From positions 1,062,991 through 1,110,707 of the forward strand of contig NZ_CM000745.1 in assembly GCF_000161455.1 (NCBI RefSeq): a stretch of 47,717 nucleotides of DNA, given 5' to 3'. The DNA comes from Bacillus pseudomycoides DSM 12442. GTDB taxonomy: Bacteria; Bacillota; Bacilli; Bacillales; Bacillaceae_G. Under the pieces are notes generated by a model. That model saw nothing but the letters and a program-made list of their open reading frames with translations, was not told the DNA's origin and ran no database searches. This document shows, one piece after another, positions 32,602-41,558 of the stretch; the stretch's first letter is position 1; the number at the start of each line of letters is the position of its first letter. Position numbers and translations under genes: made by a program.

Positions 32602-33221
32602 ACAAGACTCACTCTCCTTAAAGAGTACAGATTCTGTACTAATTACAGTTTGAATTTCTATTTCCCAGCAATTCTTCACTATGACTTGTCTTACAACAAA
32701 ATGAAAAATTGCTTTCGATGTAAACAACAACTTATGAGCAAGCAACTTTTAATAAACAACAATTACTTTAAATAAGTAACTTCTATAATCATTATACAAT
32801 AGATTCAGAAAGAAATACACAGTAAATTTCCTTATTAATAGGGAAAACACCATATGTCTTTAACTGTTGCTTAGGACCAGTAAAGCTGGCATAAATACTT
32901 GAAGACATAAGCCCTATATCCCATTCGTATACGTCTTTAGAACTATTTTTTTAATAGACTCTCTTTCATATAATGTACTTCACCACATGTTTCCGATAGC
33001 GCTTTATTACCTTTTTCTGATAAAACAATGGTGAAATGTAAGACTTACCGCTATGTAAAACAGCCATGAAAAAGGAACGTTTGTTCTTGTTTATTTTATC
33101 AAACCTCATTATTATTGTCTAGACTATTTTTAAGTAAAATAATTATTTTCTAACTTTTCTTTCTTTTTAACTTTTTTTCTCATACAATAATGATACAGAC
33201 AGGCAAAGGGGGAATTTTCAT
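32602..33221. other. Divergent spacer upstream of spx
   Basis: 620 bases. It must hold the spx promoters. On the minus strand a TATAAT is visible near 32795-32800, but the matching -35 is unclear. Upstream of the small membrane gene, TTGTCT (near 33115) and AATAAT with a 17-base gap form a possible sigma-A promoter. No further gene or repeat seen. Confidence 0.4.
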
Positions 33222-33425
33222 ATGGTTGCTTTTTTTATTGATTTTGCAATTGTCGCTGCCCTCGTCATCGGAATTACAGCATTGATTGGTGCCATTACGA
33301 ATGGCATCGGTGAAAAGCTATTTGGTGGGAAAGAGAAAATGAAATTTGTTAATAAAAGTGCGGAAGTACAATCTGGATGGAAGCAAGTTGGCGGCAAAGG
33401 GATTTATAAAAAACGAACATACTAA
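33222..33425 (+). CDS. Small single-pass membrane protein, unknown function
   Basis: 67 residues: one hydrophobic segment (~1-29, FFIDFAIVAALVIGITALIGAI). It is followed by a basic, Gly-rich soluble tail with GEKLFGGKEKMKF and GWKQVGGKGIYKKRTY. AAAGGGGG lies 8 bases before the ATG, and a strong terminator follows the stop directly. Not recognised. Gene-like features (ribosome site, terminator, plausible topology) make it a likely real gene of the group. Confidence 0.7.
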   Translation: MVAFFIDFAIVAALVIGITALIGAITNGIGEKLFGGKEKMKFVNKSAEVQSGWKQVGGKGIYKKRTY

Positions 33426-33455
33426 AAAGAAGCAGGAAATTCCCTGCTTCTTTTT
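33424..33455. terminator. Shared convergent terminator
   Basis: Perfect stem AAAAAGAAGCAGG / CCTGCTTCTTTTT with a 6-base loop. It begins inside the stop codon of the small membrane gene and ends 3 bases from the oppA-like stop, so it serves both strands. Confidence 0.92.
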
Positions 33456-33458
33456 AAA

Positions 33459-35105
33459 TTATTTTCCGACAGATGCCCACTTGAAGCTTAAATCTCCGCC
33501 ATAATTATGCTTATAAATATCTTTAACTGTTCCTTTTTGTAAATAAGCCGTGCTACGTTGATATACAGGAGCAATTGCTGCATCATCCATAAGGATTTTT
33601 TCTGCTTCAAGTAAACTATTCCAGCGCGCTTGTACATCGCTACCGTCAGTCTTCGCTTTCATAATAATTTCATCGTATTTCGGATTAGAGTATTTCATTT
33701 TATTTTGCGTGCCATCTGTTATAAACATATCAAGGTAAGTTACTGGATCTGGGAAGTCTGGACTCCATAAAGCAAATGTCATTTCATAATCTCCACTTTC
33801 TTCAAGTTTAAGCTTTTGCGCAAATGGCTGTTGCTTAATTTTCAATGTAAAACCAGGTAAGTTCTTTTCTAACTCTCCTTTTAAGTACTCCCCTGTTCTC
33901 TTAGATAAATCTACATCTTCATTTAATAGCTCAATCTCAATCTTATCTTTTCCTAATTCTTTTTTACCAGCTTCCCAATATTTCTTCGCTTCTTTCGCGT
34001 TTGCTTTTACTAACTCCCCATTTTCAGCTCGGAAGTCTTTTTTATTTGGCCCTGTAATAAATTTGCTTGGAATTAATCCTGTTGCTTCAGTAGAGCCATT
34101 GTTTAAAATCGTCTCAACAAGTGGTTTACGTTCAAAGGCAAGAGAAATTGCTTTACGTATGTTTTTATTTGCTAAAGCTTCATTTTTCTGATTGAAACGA
34201 AGATAGGATACAGTAGCTTCATTTGCCGTTTTAAAATCTTTATCCCCTTTATATTTATCAACAAACTCAGATCTTAAGTTAGCACGGTCTATCGCTTTTG
34301 TATCATATAAGTTAATCGATGTTGCCATATCTTTTACAATATTAAAATTCACTTCTTCTAGCTTCACTTCTTTATTGTCCCAGTATGATGGATTTTTCTT
34401 TATTTGGAAACTTCTTTCATGCTTCCAGTCACTTAATACAAATGGTCCATTATATAGTGTTGTATTTGCCTCTAGACCAAACTTGTCCCCTTGCTCTTTC
34501 GCATACTTTTCATTTACAGGATAAAACAGTGGATAAATCATTAAGTTTTCAAAGTATGGAACTGGATGCTCTAATTCTACTTCTAATGTATAATCATCAA
34601 TGGCCTTTACACCTAATTGATCTGGTGTCATTTCTTTTTTATTAATTTTCTGTGCGTTTTTAACATCAAACATAATATATGCTGATACTGCTGCTTTATC
34701 TGGATTAATTGCTCGTTGCCAAGCATATACAAAGTCTTTCGCTGTTACAGGATCTCCATTTGACCACTTCGCATCTTCGCGTAATTTAAAAGTATACTTT
34801 TTCCCGTCTGCTGATTTTTCACTTGATTTCGCTACACCTGGAACGAGTTTATCCCCTTTATCAAGGCGGTATAGCCCTTCCATCGTATTATTCATCACTC
34901 GCGATGATACTGCATCAGCTGATAACGCTGTGTCCATCGTTGGAATTTCTTGTGTTTCAGTTAAATTTATAACTTGTTTCGCATTATTATTGCCGCTTTC
35001 CCCTTTTGCTTTCGCTTGCGACTCATCTTTTTGATAACTACATGCTCCTAAAACCATGCTCATCGCTAATGTCGACGCTACTAAAACTGGTACTTTTTTC
35101 TTCAT
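33459..35105 (-). CDS. Oligopeptide-binding lipoprotein, orphan OppA paralogue
   Basis: A 548-residue SBP family 5 lipoprotein: signal peptide with lipobox VLGAC (Cys ~22), then the full two-lobe peptide-binding domain (DGKKYTFKLREDAKWSNGDPVTAKDFVYAW near 100-130). It is closely similar to the OppA of the operon at 41559-43193 along its entire length. There is no permease or ATPase gene beside it, so it probably feeds the OppBCDF transporter and widens its peptide range. It is monocistronic, with AGGGGGA before the ATG. Confidence 0.92.
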   Translation of the reverse strand: MKKKVPVLVASTLAMSMVLGACSYQKDESQAKAKGESGNNNAKQVINLTETQEIPTMDTALSADAVSSRVMNNTMEGLYRLDKGDKLVPGVAKSSEKSADGKKYTFKLREDAKWSNGDPVTAKDFVYAWQRAINPDKAAVSAYIMFDVKNAQKINKKEMTPDQLGVKAIDDYTLEVELEHPVPYFENLMIYPLFYPVNEKYAKEQGDKFGLEANTTLYNGPFVLSDWKHERSFQIKKNPSYWDNKEVKLEEVNFNIVKDMATSINLYDTKAIDRANLRSEFVDKYKGDKDFKTANEATVSYLRFNQKNEALANKNIRKAISLAFERKPLVETILNNGSTEATGLIPSKFITGPNKKDFRAENGELVKANAKEAKKYWEAGKKELGKDKIEIELLNEDVDLSKRTGEYLKGELEKNLPGFTLKIKQQPFAQKLKLEESGDYEMTFALWSPDFPDPVTYLDMFITDGTQNKMKYSNPKYDEIIMKAKTDGSDVQARWNSLLEAEKILMDDAAIAPVYQRSTAYLQKGTVKDIYKHNYGGDLSFKWASVGK

Positions 35106-35417
35106 CCTTCCATCCCCCTAAAAAAATGTTAGCCCTTTCATTTTCAAACAGAAAGAAATATTTATATGTTCTAATAATTCATATTATACATATAAATATA
35201 TTATTTGTATATTTGTTTTTCTATCTTATTAAAATTTTCTGTTACCATAGCATTTTCTGTAAACGTTTTATATTACTTATTTTCCTGCCTGAAATACTAA
35301 ATATACCTGTTTTAATAATTATCTAAATTATCAGAGTATAATTAATTTTATATCATATAATATCTTTTGTATAATTATTCCCTTCTAATATGCACCATTT
35401 TGATCTTTCAACATATA
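35106..35417. other. Promoter region of the orphan oppA
   Basis: Very AT-rich (T runs, TATA-like words at 35185-35215). It presumably holds the oppA promoter, but no single best promoter can be chosen. No gene is seen. Confidence 0.4.
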
Positions 35418-35590
35418 AGTCACAGCTTTGAAAATAAAAGAAGATCTCCACTCCTTTTCTCCATTTGTTTTCACGTGGCATGGGGCGAAAAAAGGGGATG
35501 ATCGCTTCTACGCATGAGCGGACGCTCTCTCCCAACCAAAAAAAGGATTTTTATTGATTTTTCAATTTGTACTTATATATGTCCTATTTT
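35418..35590 (+). repeat. Dispersed repeat, family 1, copy B
   Basis: Core GGCATGGGGCGAAAAAAG at about 35477-35494, then ATCGCTTCTACGCATGA and CGGACGCTCTCTCCCA, followed by an A-rich and T-rich tail ending CAATTTGTACTTATATA. It is the second of three copies in the plus orientation. Confidence 0.78.
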
Positions 35591-35754
35591 TTCGAAATAT
35601 ATATTTATCATTTCAACCGAGAAGACCCCCTCCTCTAAATGAAGTGAAGGTGGGGGTAGTTCAATAACCAAACTGCAAAATGAATGCAAGTGTTGCTGAA
35701 GTGTGTTAAGATACATTTTGTTTCAAAAAGGATATCGGTAAAGTGGGGGATGAT

Positions 35755-37146
35755 ATGACAGTGACTACGTCCAAAAAAGGGCAGGAAGAAAAATTAAATT
35801 TATTTTTCTTAACATGGCCTATTTTTTTAGAGGTTTTTCTTTTTATGTTAATGGGGATTGCTGATACTTTTATGCTAAGTGCACTATCAGATGACGCGGT
35901 ATCAGGTGTTGGGGCAGCGAATCAATATCTTCATATCGCAATATTAGTACTAGAAGTAATCGGAAACGGGGCCGCAATTGTTGTTTCTCAATACCTTGGT
36001 TCTAAACGATATATGGAAGCATCAAAAATATCAGCTTTAGCGGTAACATTAAACTTAGGAGTCGGGCTCATCATAAGCGCCGGTTTTCTTTTATTTTCGA
36101 AAAATATGATGATGACGATGAATTTACAAGGTGACGTATTAACTTACGCACAAAATTATTTATCAATTGTTGGAGGAGCAATCTTTCTTCAAGCCATTAT
36201 TAATTCACTGGCTGCCATTATTCGTGTTCATGGATTTACAAAACAAGCAATGTTGATTTCATTAGGAATGAACATTTTTCATATTGCTGGAAACTATGTA
36301 CTTATTTTCGGGAAATTCGGTTTTCCAGAAATGGGCGTTCAAGGTGCTGCTATATCATCATCTTTCAGCCGTTTAATCGCACTCATTGTCTTCTTCTGGT
36401 TACTATACCGCGTCATGGAATATCGCGTGAAGTTGAACTACTACATTACCTTATCAAAAGAATATATCGGCAAGATTTTAAAGATTGGTATTCCATCGGC
36501 TTTTGAACAAGTTATGTACCAAGCATGTCAAATTGTCTTTTTATATTATGCGACATACTTAGGAGCAGAATCATTAGCTGCAAGACAGTATGCAACAAAT
36601 ATTTCAATGTTTACTTACTTATTCGCTATCGCCATCGGAATGGGAACAGCGATCATTGTTGGGCGTTTAGTCGGTGGAAATGAGAAAGACGAAGCATATG
36701 TACGTGTATGGAAAAGTGTAAAGTGGGCCATTGGTGTTACGTTATGTATGGTCATTCTCGTCATAACATTTCGCACGCAGTTAATGGGGTTATTTACAGA
36801 TAATCCTCATGTCATCGCTTTAGGCGCAACCGTTCTTTTATTAAGCATTCTACTAGAAACAGGCCGAACGATGAATATTGTCATCATTAATTCCTTGCGG
36901 GCTGCTGGTGATGCAAAATATCCAGTTTTAATTGGCGCATTCTCAATGGTATTAATGAGTTTACCACTTGGCTACTTTTTTGTATTTTATTTGTACATGG
37001 GACTGCCCGGCATTTGGTTAGCCATTGCGATTGATGAATGGACACGTGCCATCATTATGTTCTTCCGCTGGAAAAGCAGAGCATGGGAAAATTATGCCCT
37101 TGTTAAACCGGAGACTTCTGAAGAATCAGCTCCTGTTCAAGCTTAA
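35755..37146 (+). CDS. MATE-family multidrug efflux transporter
   Basis: A cation-coupled exporter of about 463 residues with twelve predicted membrane segments in two homologous halves. Typical stretches are TWPIFLEVFLFMLMGIADTFMLSAL, then GVGAANQYLHIAILVLEVIGNGAAIVVSQYLG. In the second half come IGIPSAFEQVMYQACQ and ARQYATNISMFTYLFAIAIGMGTAIIVGRLVG. ATG 35755 is used rather than GTG 35743, because GGGGGA then lies at proper distance. It stands alone between repeat copies B and C. Substrate not predictable. Confidence 0.9.
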   Translation: MTVTTSKKGQEEKLNLFFLTWPIFLEVFLFMLMGIADTFMLSALSDDAVSGVGAANQYLHIAILVLEVIGNGAAIVVSQYLGSKRYMEASKISALAVTLNLGVGLIISAGFLLFSKNMMMTMNLQGDVLTYAQNYLSIVGGAIFLQAIINSLAAIIRVHGFTKQAMLISLGMNIFHIAGNYVLIFGKFGFPEMGVQGAAISSSFSRLIALIVFFWLLYRVMEYRVKLNYYITLSKEYIGKILKIGIPSAFEQVMYQACQIVFLYYATYLGAESLAARQYATNISMFTYLFAIAIGMGTAIIVGRLVGGNEKDEAYVRVWKSVKWAIGVTLCMVILVITFRTQLMGLFTDNPHVIALGATVLLLSILLETGRTMNIVIINSLRAAGDAKYPVLIGAFSMVLMSLPLGYFFVFYLYMGLPGIWLAIAIDEWTRAIIMFFRWKSRAWENYALVKPETSEESAPVQA

Positions 37147-37166
37147 TATTAATGTTGATATTCAGA

Positions 37167-37204
37167 AAAAACAGGTTGGAGAAAGCCTTCTCCAACCTGT
37201 TTTT
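37167..37204. terminator. Terminator of the MATE gene
   Basis: Perfect 17-base stem AAAAACAGGTTGGAGAA and complement with a 4-base loop, 20 bases after the stop. Confidence 0.93.
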
Positions 37205-37213
37205 GTGCTGTTC

Positions 37214-37274
37214 TTTATCGGAACGCCAATATATTTTGAGGAACGGTCGATATATTTGGACTTGCGCCGATAAA
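37214..37274. repeat. Long imperfect palindrome
   Basis: TTTATCGG (37214) pairs with CCGATAAA (37267), and inside it CCAATATAT (37226) pairs with ATATATTTGG (37250) with one bulge. It is distinct from the terminator just before it and has no T run, so it is more likely a repeat element or a protein site. Confidence 0.55.
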
Positions 37275-37304
37275 ATTTCATTTACTATTTTTCTATCCCC
37301 CACT

Positions 37305-37462
37305 CTATTGCTGAAATCTCTACTCCAGCTTTTCCTTCTCTCCTTTTGTTTTCACTCGGCATGGGGCGAAAAAAGAACCTGACCGCTTCTATGCTTGGGC
37401 GAATCCTCTCTCCCATCCAATAAGAAAAGGTTTATATCAGTTTTCTTATTTGTATGTATATA
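37305..37462 (+). repeat. Dispersed repeat, family 1, copy C
   Basis: Core GGCATGGGGCGAAAAAAG (~37358-37375), TGACCGCTTCTATGCTTGG, and the most changed closing block, CGAATCCTCTCTCCCA. It lies between the MATE gene and the end of the opp operon. Confidence 0.78.
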
Positions 37463-37463
37463 A

Positions 37464-37494
37464 AAAAGAAGCGACCTCTCCAGCCGCTTCTTTT
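37464..37494 (-). terminator. Terminator of the opp operon
   Basis: AAAAGAAGCG / CGCTTCTTTT stem of 10 bases with an 11-base loop, 4 bases past the oppF stop. Confidence 0.85.
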
Positions 37495-37497
37495 CTA

Positions 37498-38433
37498 TTA
37501 TTGATAGATTTCTTTATATTTCTTGTATTCTGCTTCTGAACAAAGAACAAAATGTCCAGGGCGAATTTCTCGCATAGTAGGCGTTTCATTACCATATTGA
37601 TGCTGAGATGGATCATATACGATACGCTTACGATTGCGTTCATAATCCGGATCTGGAAGCGGAATTGCTGATAATAGTGATTTTGTATACGGATGAATTG
37701 GATTCTCGTATAGCTCATCACTGCTTGTTAATTCAACAATTTGTCCACGGTACATAACACCAATACGATCACTGATGTATTTTACCATCGATAAATCATG
37801 GGCAATGAATAAATATGTTAAGCCTTTTTCTCTTTGCAGTTGTTTCAGTAAGTTTACAACTTGCGCCTGAATGGATACGTCAAGTGCTGAAATTGGTTCA
37901 TCCGCAATAATAAATTCCGGTTCTACCGCAAGTGCACGAGCAATTCCGATACGTTGACGTTGTCCACCAGAGAACTCATGCGGGAAACGATTGGCATGCT
38001 CTTTATTTAACCCAACTGTGTTCAATAATTCATGCACACGATCCATACGTTCTTTTTTGCTTTTTGCTAAACCGTGAATATCAATGCCTTCTGCAATAAT
38101 ATCCCCAACTGTCATACGAGGATTTAATGATGCGTATGGATCTTGGAAAATCATTTGCATTTTACGATTAAATTTCTTTAATTCTGCTCGTGATTTCTTA
38201 CCATGTACATTTTCACCGTCGAACAGCACTTCTCCAGCAGTTGCATCATATAACCTGATAATCGTTCTTCCAGTTGTTGATTTTCCGCAACCAGATTCCC
38301 CTACAAGTCCAAATGTTTCACCGCGGTAAATATCAAATGAAATGTCGTTGACCGCTTTTACAACACCACCACTAACGTTGAAGTGCTGCTTTACATTTTT
38401 TACTTCAATTAATTTTTCACGTTGATTAGTCAT
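37498..38433 (-). CDS. oppF: Oligopeptide ABC transporter ATP-binding protein OppF
   Basis: One of two ATPases of the Opp importer. About 311 residues. Walker A GESGCGKS (~45-52), Q-loop MIFQDPYASLNPRMTV, signature EFSGGQRQRIGIARALA, Walker B FIIADEPISALD, and the C-terminal Opp-type extension HPYTKSLLSAIPLPDP. ATG 38433 (MTNQREK) is preferred to GTG 38442; AGGTGA then is well placed. Its start overlaps the oppD stop by 8 bases, implying coupled translation. Confidence 0.96.
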   Translation of the reverse strand: MTNQREKLIEVKNVKQHFNVSGGVVKAVNDISFDIYRGETFGLVGESGCGKSTTGRTIIRLYDATAGEVLFDGENVHGKKSRAELKKFNRKMQMIFQDPYASLNPRMTVGDIIAEGIDIHGLAKSKKERMDRVHELLNTVGLNKEHANRFPHEFSGGQRQRIGIARALAVEPEFIIADEPISALDVSIQAQVVNLLKQLQREKGLTYLFIAHDLSMVKYISDRIGVMYRGQIVELTSSDELYENPIHPYTKSLLSAIPLPDPDYERNRKRIVYDPSQHQYGNETPTMREIRPGHFVLCSEAEYKKYKEIYQ

Positions 38434-39469
38434 GTTGTTCACCTGCTTTCATTTGAAGAATTCGTTTTTGAACGACTTCTGGCGGTTGTACTTCTGGTGC
38501 TTGCTCATGAAGTAACCATGTTGCCGCATAATGTGTATCACTAACTTTAAAGAATGGTGGTTCCATTTCAAAGTCAATTTTTAGTGCCTGTGGGTTACGT
38601 GGTGCAAATGCATCCCCTTTTGGCGGTTTTAATAAATCTGGAGGTGTTCCAGGAATTGCATATAACTCCGCTTCTGAGCCATCTAAACTTGGCATAGATG
38701 CGATTAATCCCCATGTATACGGGTGTTTTGGGTTGTAGAAAATTTCATCAACCGTACCAATTTCAACGACTTTACCTGCATACATAACAGCAACTCTGTC
38801 CGCAACGTTTGCTACTACACCTAAATCATGCGTAATGAAAATAATCGCCGCTTCTGTTTTCTGTTGAATGTCCTTCATAAGCTCTAAAATTTGTGCTTGA
38901 ATTGTAACATCAAGTGCTGTTGTCGGCTCATCCGCAATCAATAGTTTCGGATTACAAGCTAATGCCATCGCAATAACAACACGCTGTCTCATACCACCAG
39001 AGAATTGGTGTGGGTATTGTTTTAAACGCGCTTCTGGATTTGGAATTCCAACAAGATCAAGCAGTTCTAACGCAACTTTACGCGCATCCGCTTTGCTCAT
39101 CCCTTGGTGTTTAATAAGACCTTCCATAATTTGATTACCGATTGTCATCGTTGGATTTAGTGATGTCATCGGATCTTGGAAAATCATTGCAATTTCTTTC
39201 CCGCGCACTTGCTGCATTTCTTTTTCTGTTAATTTTGTTAAATCACGACCATCAAATACAATTTCTCCATTTTTAATACGTCCTGGAGGATTTGGGATGA
39301 GTCCCATTAGCGCTTTCGAAGTAACTGATTTCCCAGAACCAGATTCTCCTACAATCGCTAATGTTTCTCCCTTTTTCAAATCAAATGTAACTCCGCGAAC
39401 AGCTTGTACTTCACCAGCATGTGTATCAAAGGAGACTTGTAAATCTTTTACCTCTAACAATGTTTTCAT
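38426..39469 (-). CDS. oppD: Oligopeptide ABC transporter ATP-binding protein OppD
   Basis: The second ATPase. About 347 residues: Walker A GESGSGKS (~41-48), MIFQDPMTSLNPTMTI, signature QFSGGMRQRVVIAMALA, Walker B LLIADEPTTALD. The Opp-type tail HPYTWGLIASMPSLD is followed by a Pro-rich end. The family often has a Cys cluster near the C-terminus; here I see no such cluster. ATG 39469 is used, as GGAGGAG lies 8 bases before it; GTG 39475 would be too close. Confidence 0.96.
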   Translation of the reverse strand: MKTLLEVKDLQVSFDTHAGEVQAVRGVTFDLKKGETLAIVGESGSGKSVTSKALMGLIPNPPGRIKNGEIVFDGRDLTKLTEKEMQQVRGKEIAMIFQDPMTSLNPTMTIGNQIMEGLIKHQGMSKADARKVALELLDLVGIPNPEARLKQYPHQFSGGMRQRVVIAMALACNPKLLIADEPTTALDVTIQAQILELMKDIQQKTEAAIIFITHDLGVVANVADRVAVMYAGKVVEIGTVDEIFYNPKHPYTWGLIASMPSLDGSEAELYAIPGTPPDLLKPPKGDAFAPRNPQALKIDFEMEPPFFKVSDTHYAATWLLHEQAPEVQPPEVVQKRILQMKAGEQHD

Positions 39470-39489
39470 TTTCACTTCTCCTCCCTCGT

Positions 39490-40506
39490 TTACTTACGCA
39501 TTTTTGGATCTAACGCATCGCGTAATCCATCTGCCATTAAGTTAAATGCTAAAATTAACATACTGATGACAACCGCAGGGATGAACATCATATGTGGATA
39601 TGTTTGAATTGACTTATATCCATCATTTACAAGAGAACCAAGTGATGCAGTTGGCGGCTGAATACCAAGACCAATGAAGCTTAAGAATGCTTCACCAAAC
39701 ACCGCTGTAGGAATTGTAAACATTGTCATAACGATAATTGGTCCCATTACGTTCGGAATTAAGTGCTTCACAATTAATTGTGTGTTTGTTGCACCTAATG
39801 TACGAGATGCTAATACATACTCTTGGTTTTTTAATTTTAATACTTGTCCACGTACAATCCGCGACATTCCAATCCAACCTGTAATTGCCATCGCGAATGT
39901 AATTGATAAAATACCTGGATCCATAATAATTACCATTAAGATTACAATGATTAAATATGGAATACCGTTAATAATTTCCATAACACGTTGCATAATGTTA
40001 TCCACTCGTCCACCATAGAACGCTGAAATACCTCCGTATGCAACCCCAATTACTAGGTCAATTGCCGCTGCTAAAAGAGCGATATATAATGATACGCGTG
40101 TTCCTTCCCATGTTCTTGTCCAAAGGTCACGTCCAAGATCATCTGTACCGAACCAGAAATACTCTTTAATATCACGTTTCTCATATTGATCAACACCATA
40201 TTGATCTGTACCATCAAATGGTAACCAATGAATATTTTCTATCACTGGAATTTTCGGCGGCATTTTTGCACGTCCTAAATCTTGGTCTTTATAGGAATGT
40301 TTACTTACCATCGGTCCAAAAATTGCTAAAAGCGCAATGATGACAAGCAATACAAAACCAAACATTGCTCCTTTATGTTTAAACAAACGTCTTCTTACAT
40401 CTTGCCAAAACGTTAAGCTTGGTCGGGCAATGACTTCATTATCAACATTGCTTCGATTGGCTGGTTGAAATAAATCTGGAGATAATTTTTGTACGTCTTT
40501 CATCAT
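39490..40506 (-). CDS. oppC: Oligopeptide ABC transporter permease OppC
   Basis: 338 residues, six membrane segments. An N-terminal cytosolic arm (FWQDVRRRLFKHKGAMFGFVLL) precedes the first helix and a large external loop (~70-130) precedes the core. The ATPase-contact EAA loop is RTLGATNTQLIVKHLIPNVMGPIIV. The ATG overlaps the oppB stop (ATGA), with GGGAGGG just upstream. The second ATG at 40503 is also possible. Confidence 0.95.
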   Translation of the reverse strand: MMKDVQKLSPDLFQPANRSNVDNEVIARPSLTFWQDVRRRLFKHKGAMFGFVLLVIIALLAIFGPMVSKHSYKDQDLGRAKMPPKIPVIENIHWLPFDGTDQYGVDQYEKRDIKEYFWFGTDDLGRDLWTRTWEGTRVSLYIALLAAAIDLVIGVAYGGISAFYGGRVDNIMQRVMEIINGIPYLIIVILMVIIMDPGILSITFAMAITGWIGMSRIVRGQVLKLKNQEYVLASRTLGATNTQLIVKHLIPNVMGPIIVMTMFTIPTAVFGEAFLSFIGLGIQPPTASLGSLVNDGYKSIQTYPHMMFIPAVVISMLILAFNLMADGLRDALDPKMRK

Positions 40507-41432
40507 TTTTTCCCTCCCGCTAAACGAATACGAGGATCAATTATTCCGTATAAAATATCAACAATGAAAATTACTAAAATAAAGATTGCACTATAGAAAA
40601 TTGTCGTTCCCATAATAACCGTATAATCATTCAATTGAATCGATTTAACGAATTGCTCCCCAAGTCCAGGTACAGCATAGATTTGCTCAATAACAAGCGT
40701 CCCTGTAATTAATCCCGCAACCATTGGTCCTAAAATTGTAACAACCGGAATCAATGCATTACGAAGTGCATGTTTTATAATAATGACACCTTGACTAATT
40801 CCTTTTGCTTTTGCTGTTAAAATATAATCTGCTTGCATTACTTCGATTAACTCCGCACGAGCGAAACGTGCAATTGTCGCAGTAACTGCCATCGATAAAG
40901 CAACCGTTGGCATGACTGTAAATTCAGGACCTTTCCAGAATGCAACTGGGAACCAACCAAGTTTTACCCCTACAAAATATTGTAGTAACGCTGCGAATAC
41001 GAAGGATGGTACCGACATTCCGAGTACAGAAATAATGGTTGCCCCGTAATCCACCCATGTATTATTACGAAGTGCTGCGATAATCCCTAAAATTAGACCT
41101 ATAAATGTTCCTAATACGATCGCCTGGAAACCAAGCTGTGCTGATGGTCCAATACGATCAACAATCATATCCGTTACAGGACGGTTATCGTACTGGAATG
41201 ATACTCCTAAATCACCTTTTACTAAGTTCCCTAAGTAGCGCGCATATTGCACTGGCACCGGATCATTCAAACCATATTTTTCTAAAATGATTTCTTTCTG
41301 CGCCGGAGATAATTTCTCTTGGTTTTTAAGCGGAGAACCCGGCAGTAATTTCATTAAAAAGAATGTCAGCGTAGTGATTAAAAATAACGTCAAAGCCATG
41401 TACACGAAACGTTTTAATGCATAACGTCCCAT
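40503..41432 (-). CDS. oppB: Oligopeptide ABC transporter permease OppB
   Basis: 309 residues when started at ATG 41432 (MGRYALKRFVYM), which follows GGGGAGGTG at 7 bases. The upstream extension to 41513 is part of the leader. Six membrane segments, with the EAA loop AKAKGISQGVIIIKHALRNALIPVVTILG and the C-terminal DILYGIIDPRIRL. It forms the transmembrane pore with OppC. Confidence 0.95.
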   Translation of the reverse strand: MGRYALKRFVYMALTLFLITTLTFFLMKLLPGSPLKNQEKLSPAQKEIILEKYGLNDPVPVQYARYLGNLVKGDLGVSFQYDNRPVTDMIVDRIGPSAQLGFQAIVLGTFIGLILGIIAALRNNTWVDYGATIISVLGMSVPSFVFAALLQYFVGVKLGWFPVAFWKGPEFTVMPTVALSMAVTATIARFARAELIEVMQADYILTAKAKGISQGVIIIKHALRNALIPVVTILGPMVAGLITGTLVIEQIYAVPGLGEQFVKSIQLNDYTVIMGTTIFYSAIFILVIFIVDILYGIIDPRIRLAGGKK

Positions 41433-41511
41433 AATCAAGCACCTCCCCATTTTTCTCAAAAGCAATAAGATAGTTTGAAATATTCTTACTTTTATTTTTT
41501 TAAATAAAAGC

Positions 41512-41532
41512 ATATGCCCATCATAGGCATAT
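41512..41532 (-). terminator. Intra-operon hairpin between oppA and oppB
   Basis: ATATGCC / GGCATAT stem (7-base) with a 7-base loop, followed on the minus strand by GCTTTTATTT. It lies 27 bases after the oppA stop. It fits a partial terminator or 3' stabiliser, which would leave more oppA than oppBCDF message, as needed for a binding protein. Confidence 0.6.
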
Positions 41533-41558
41533 ACCCTTATTCATGATGGAAACCAATT

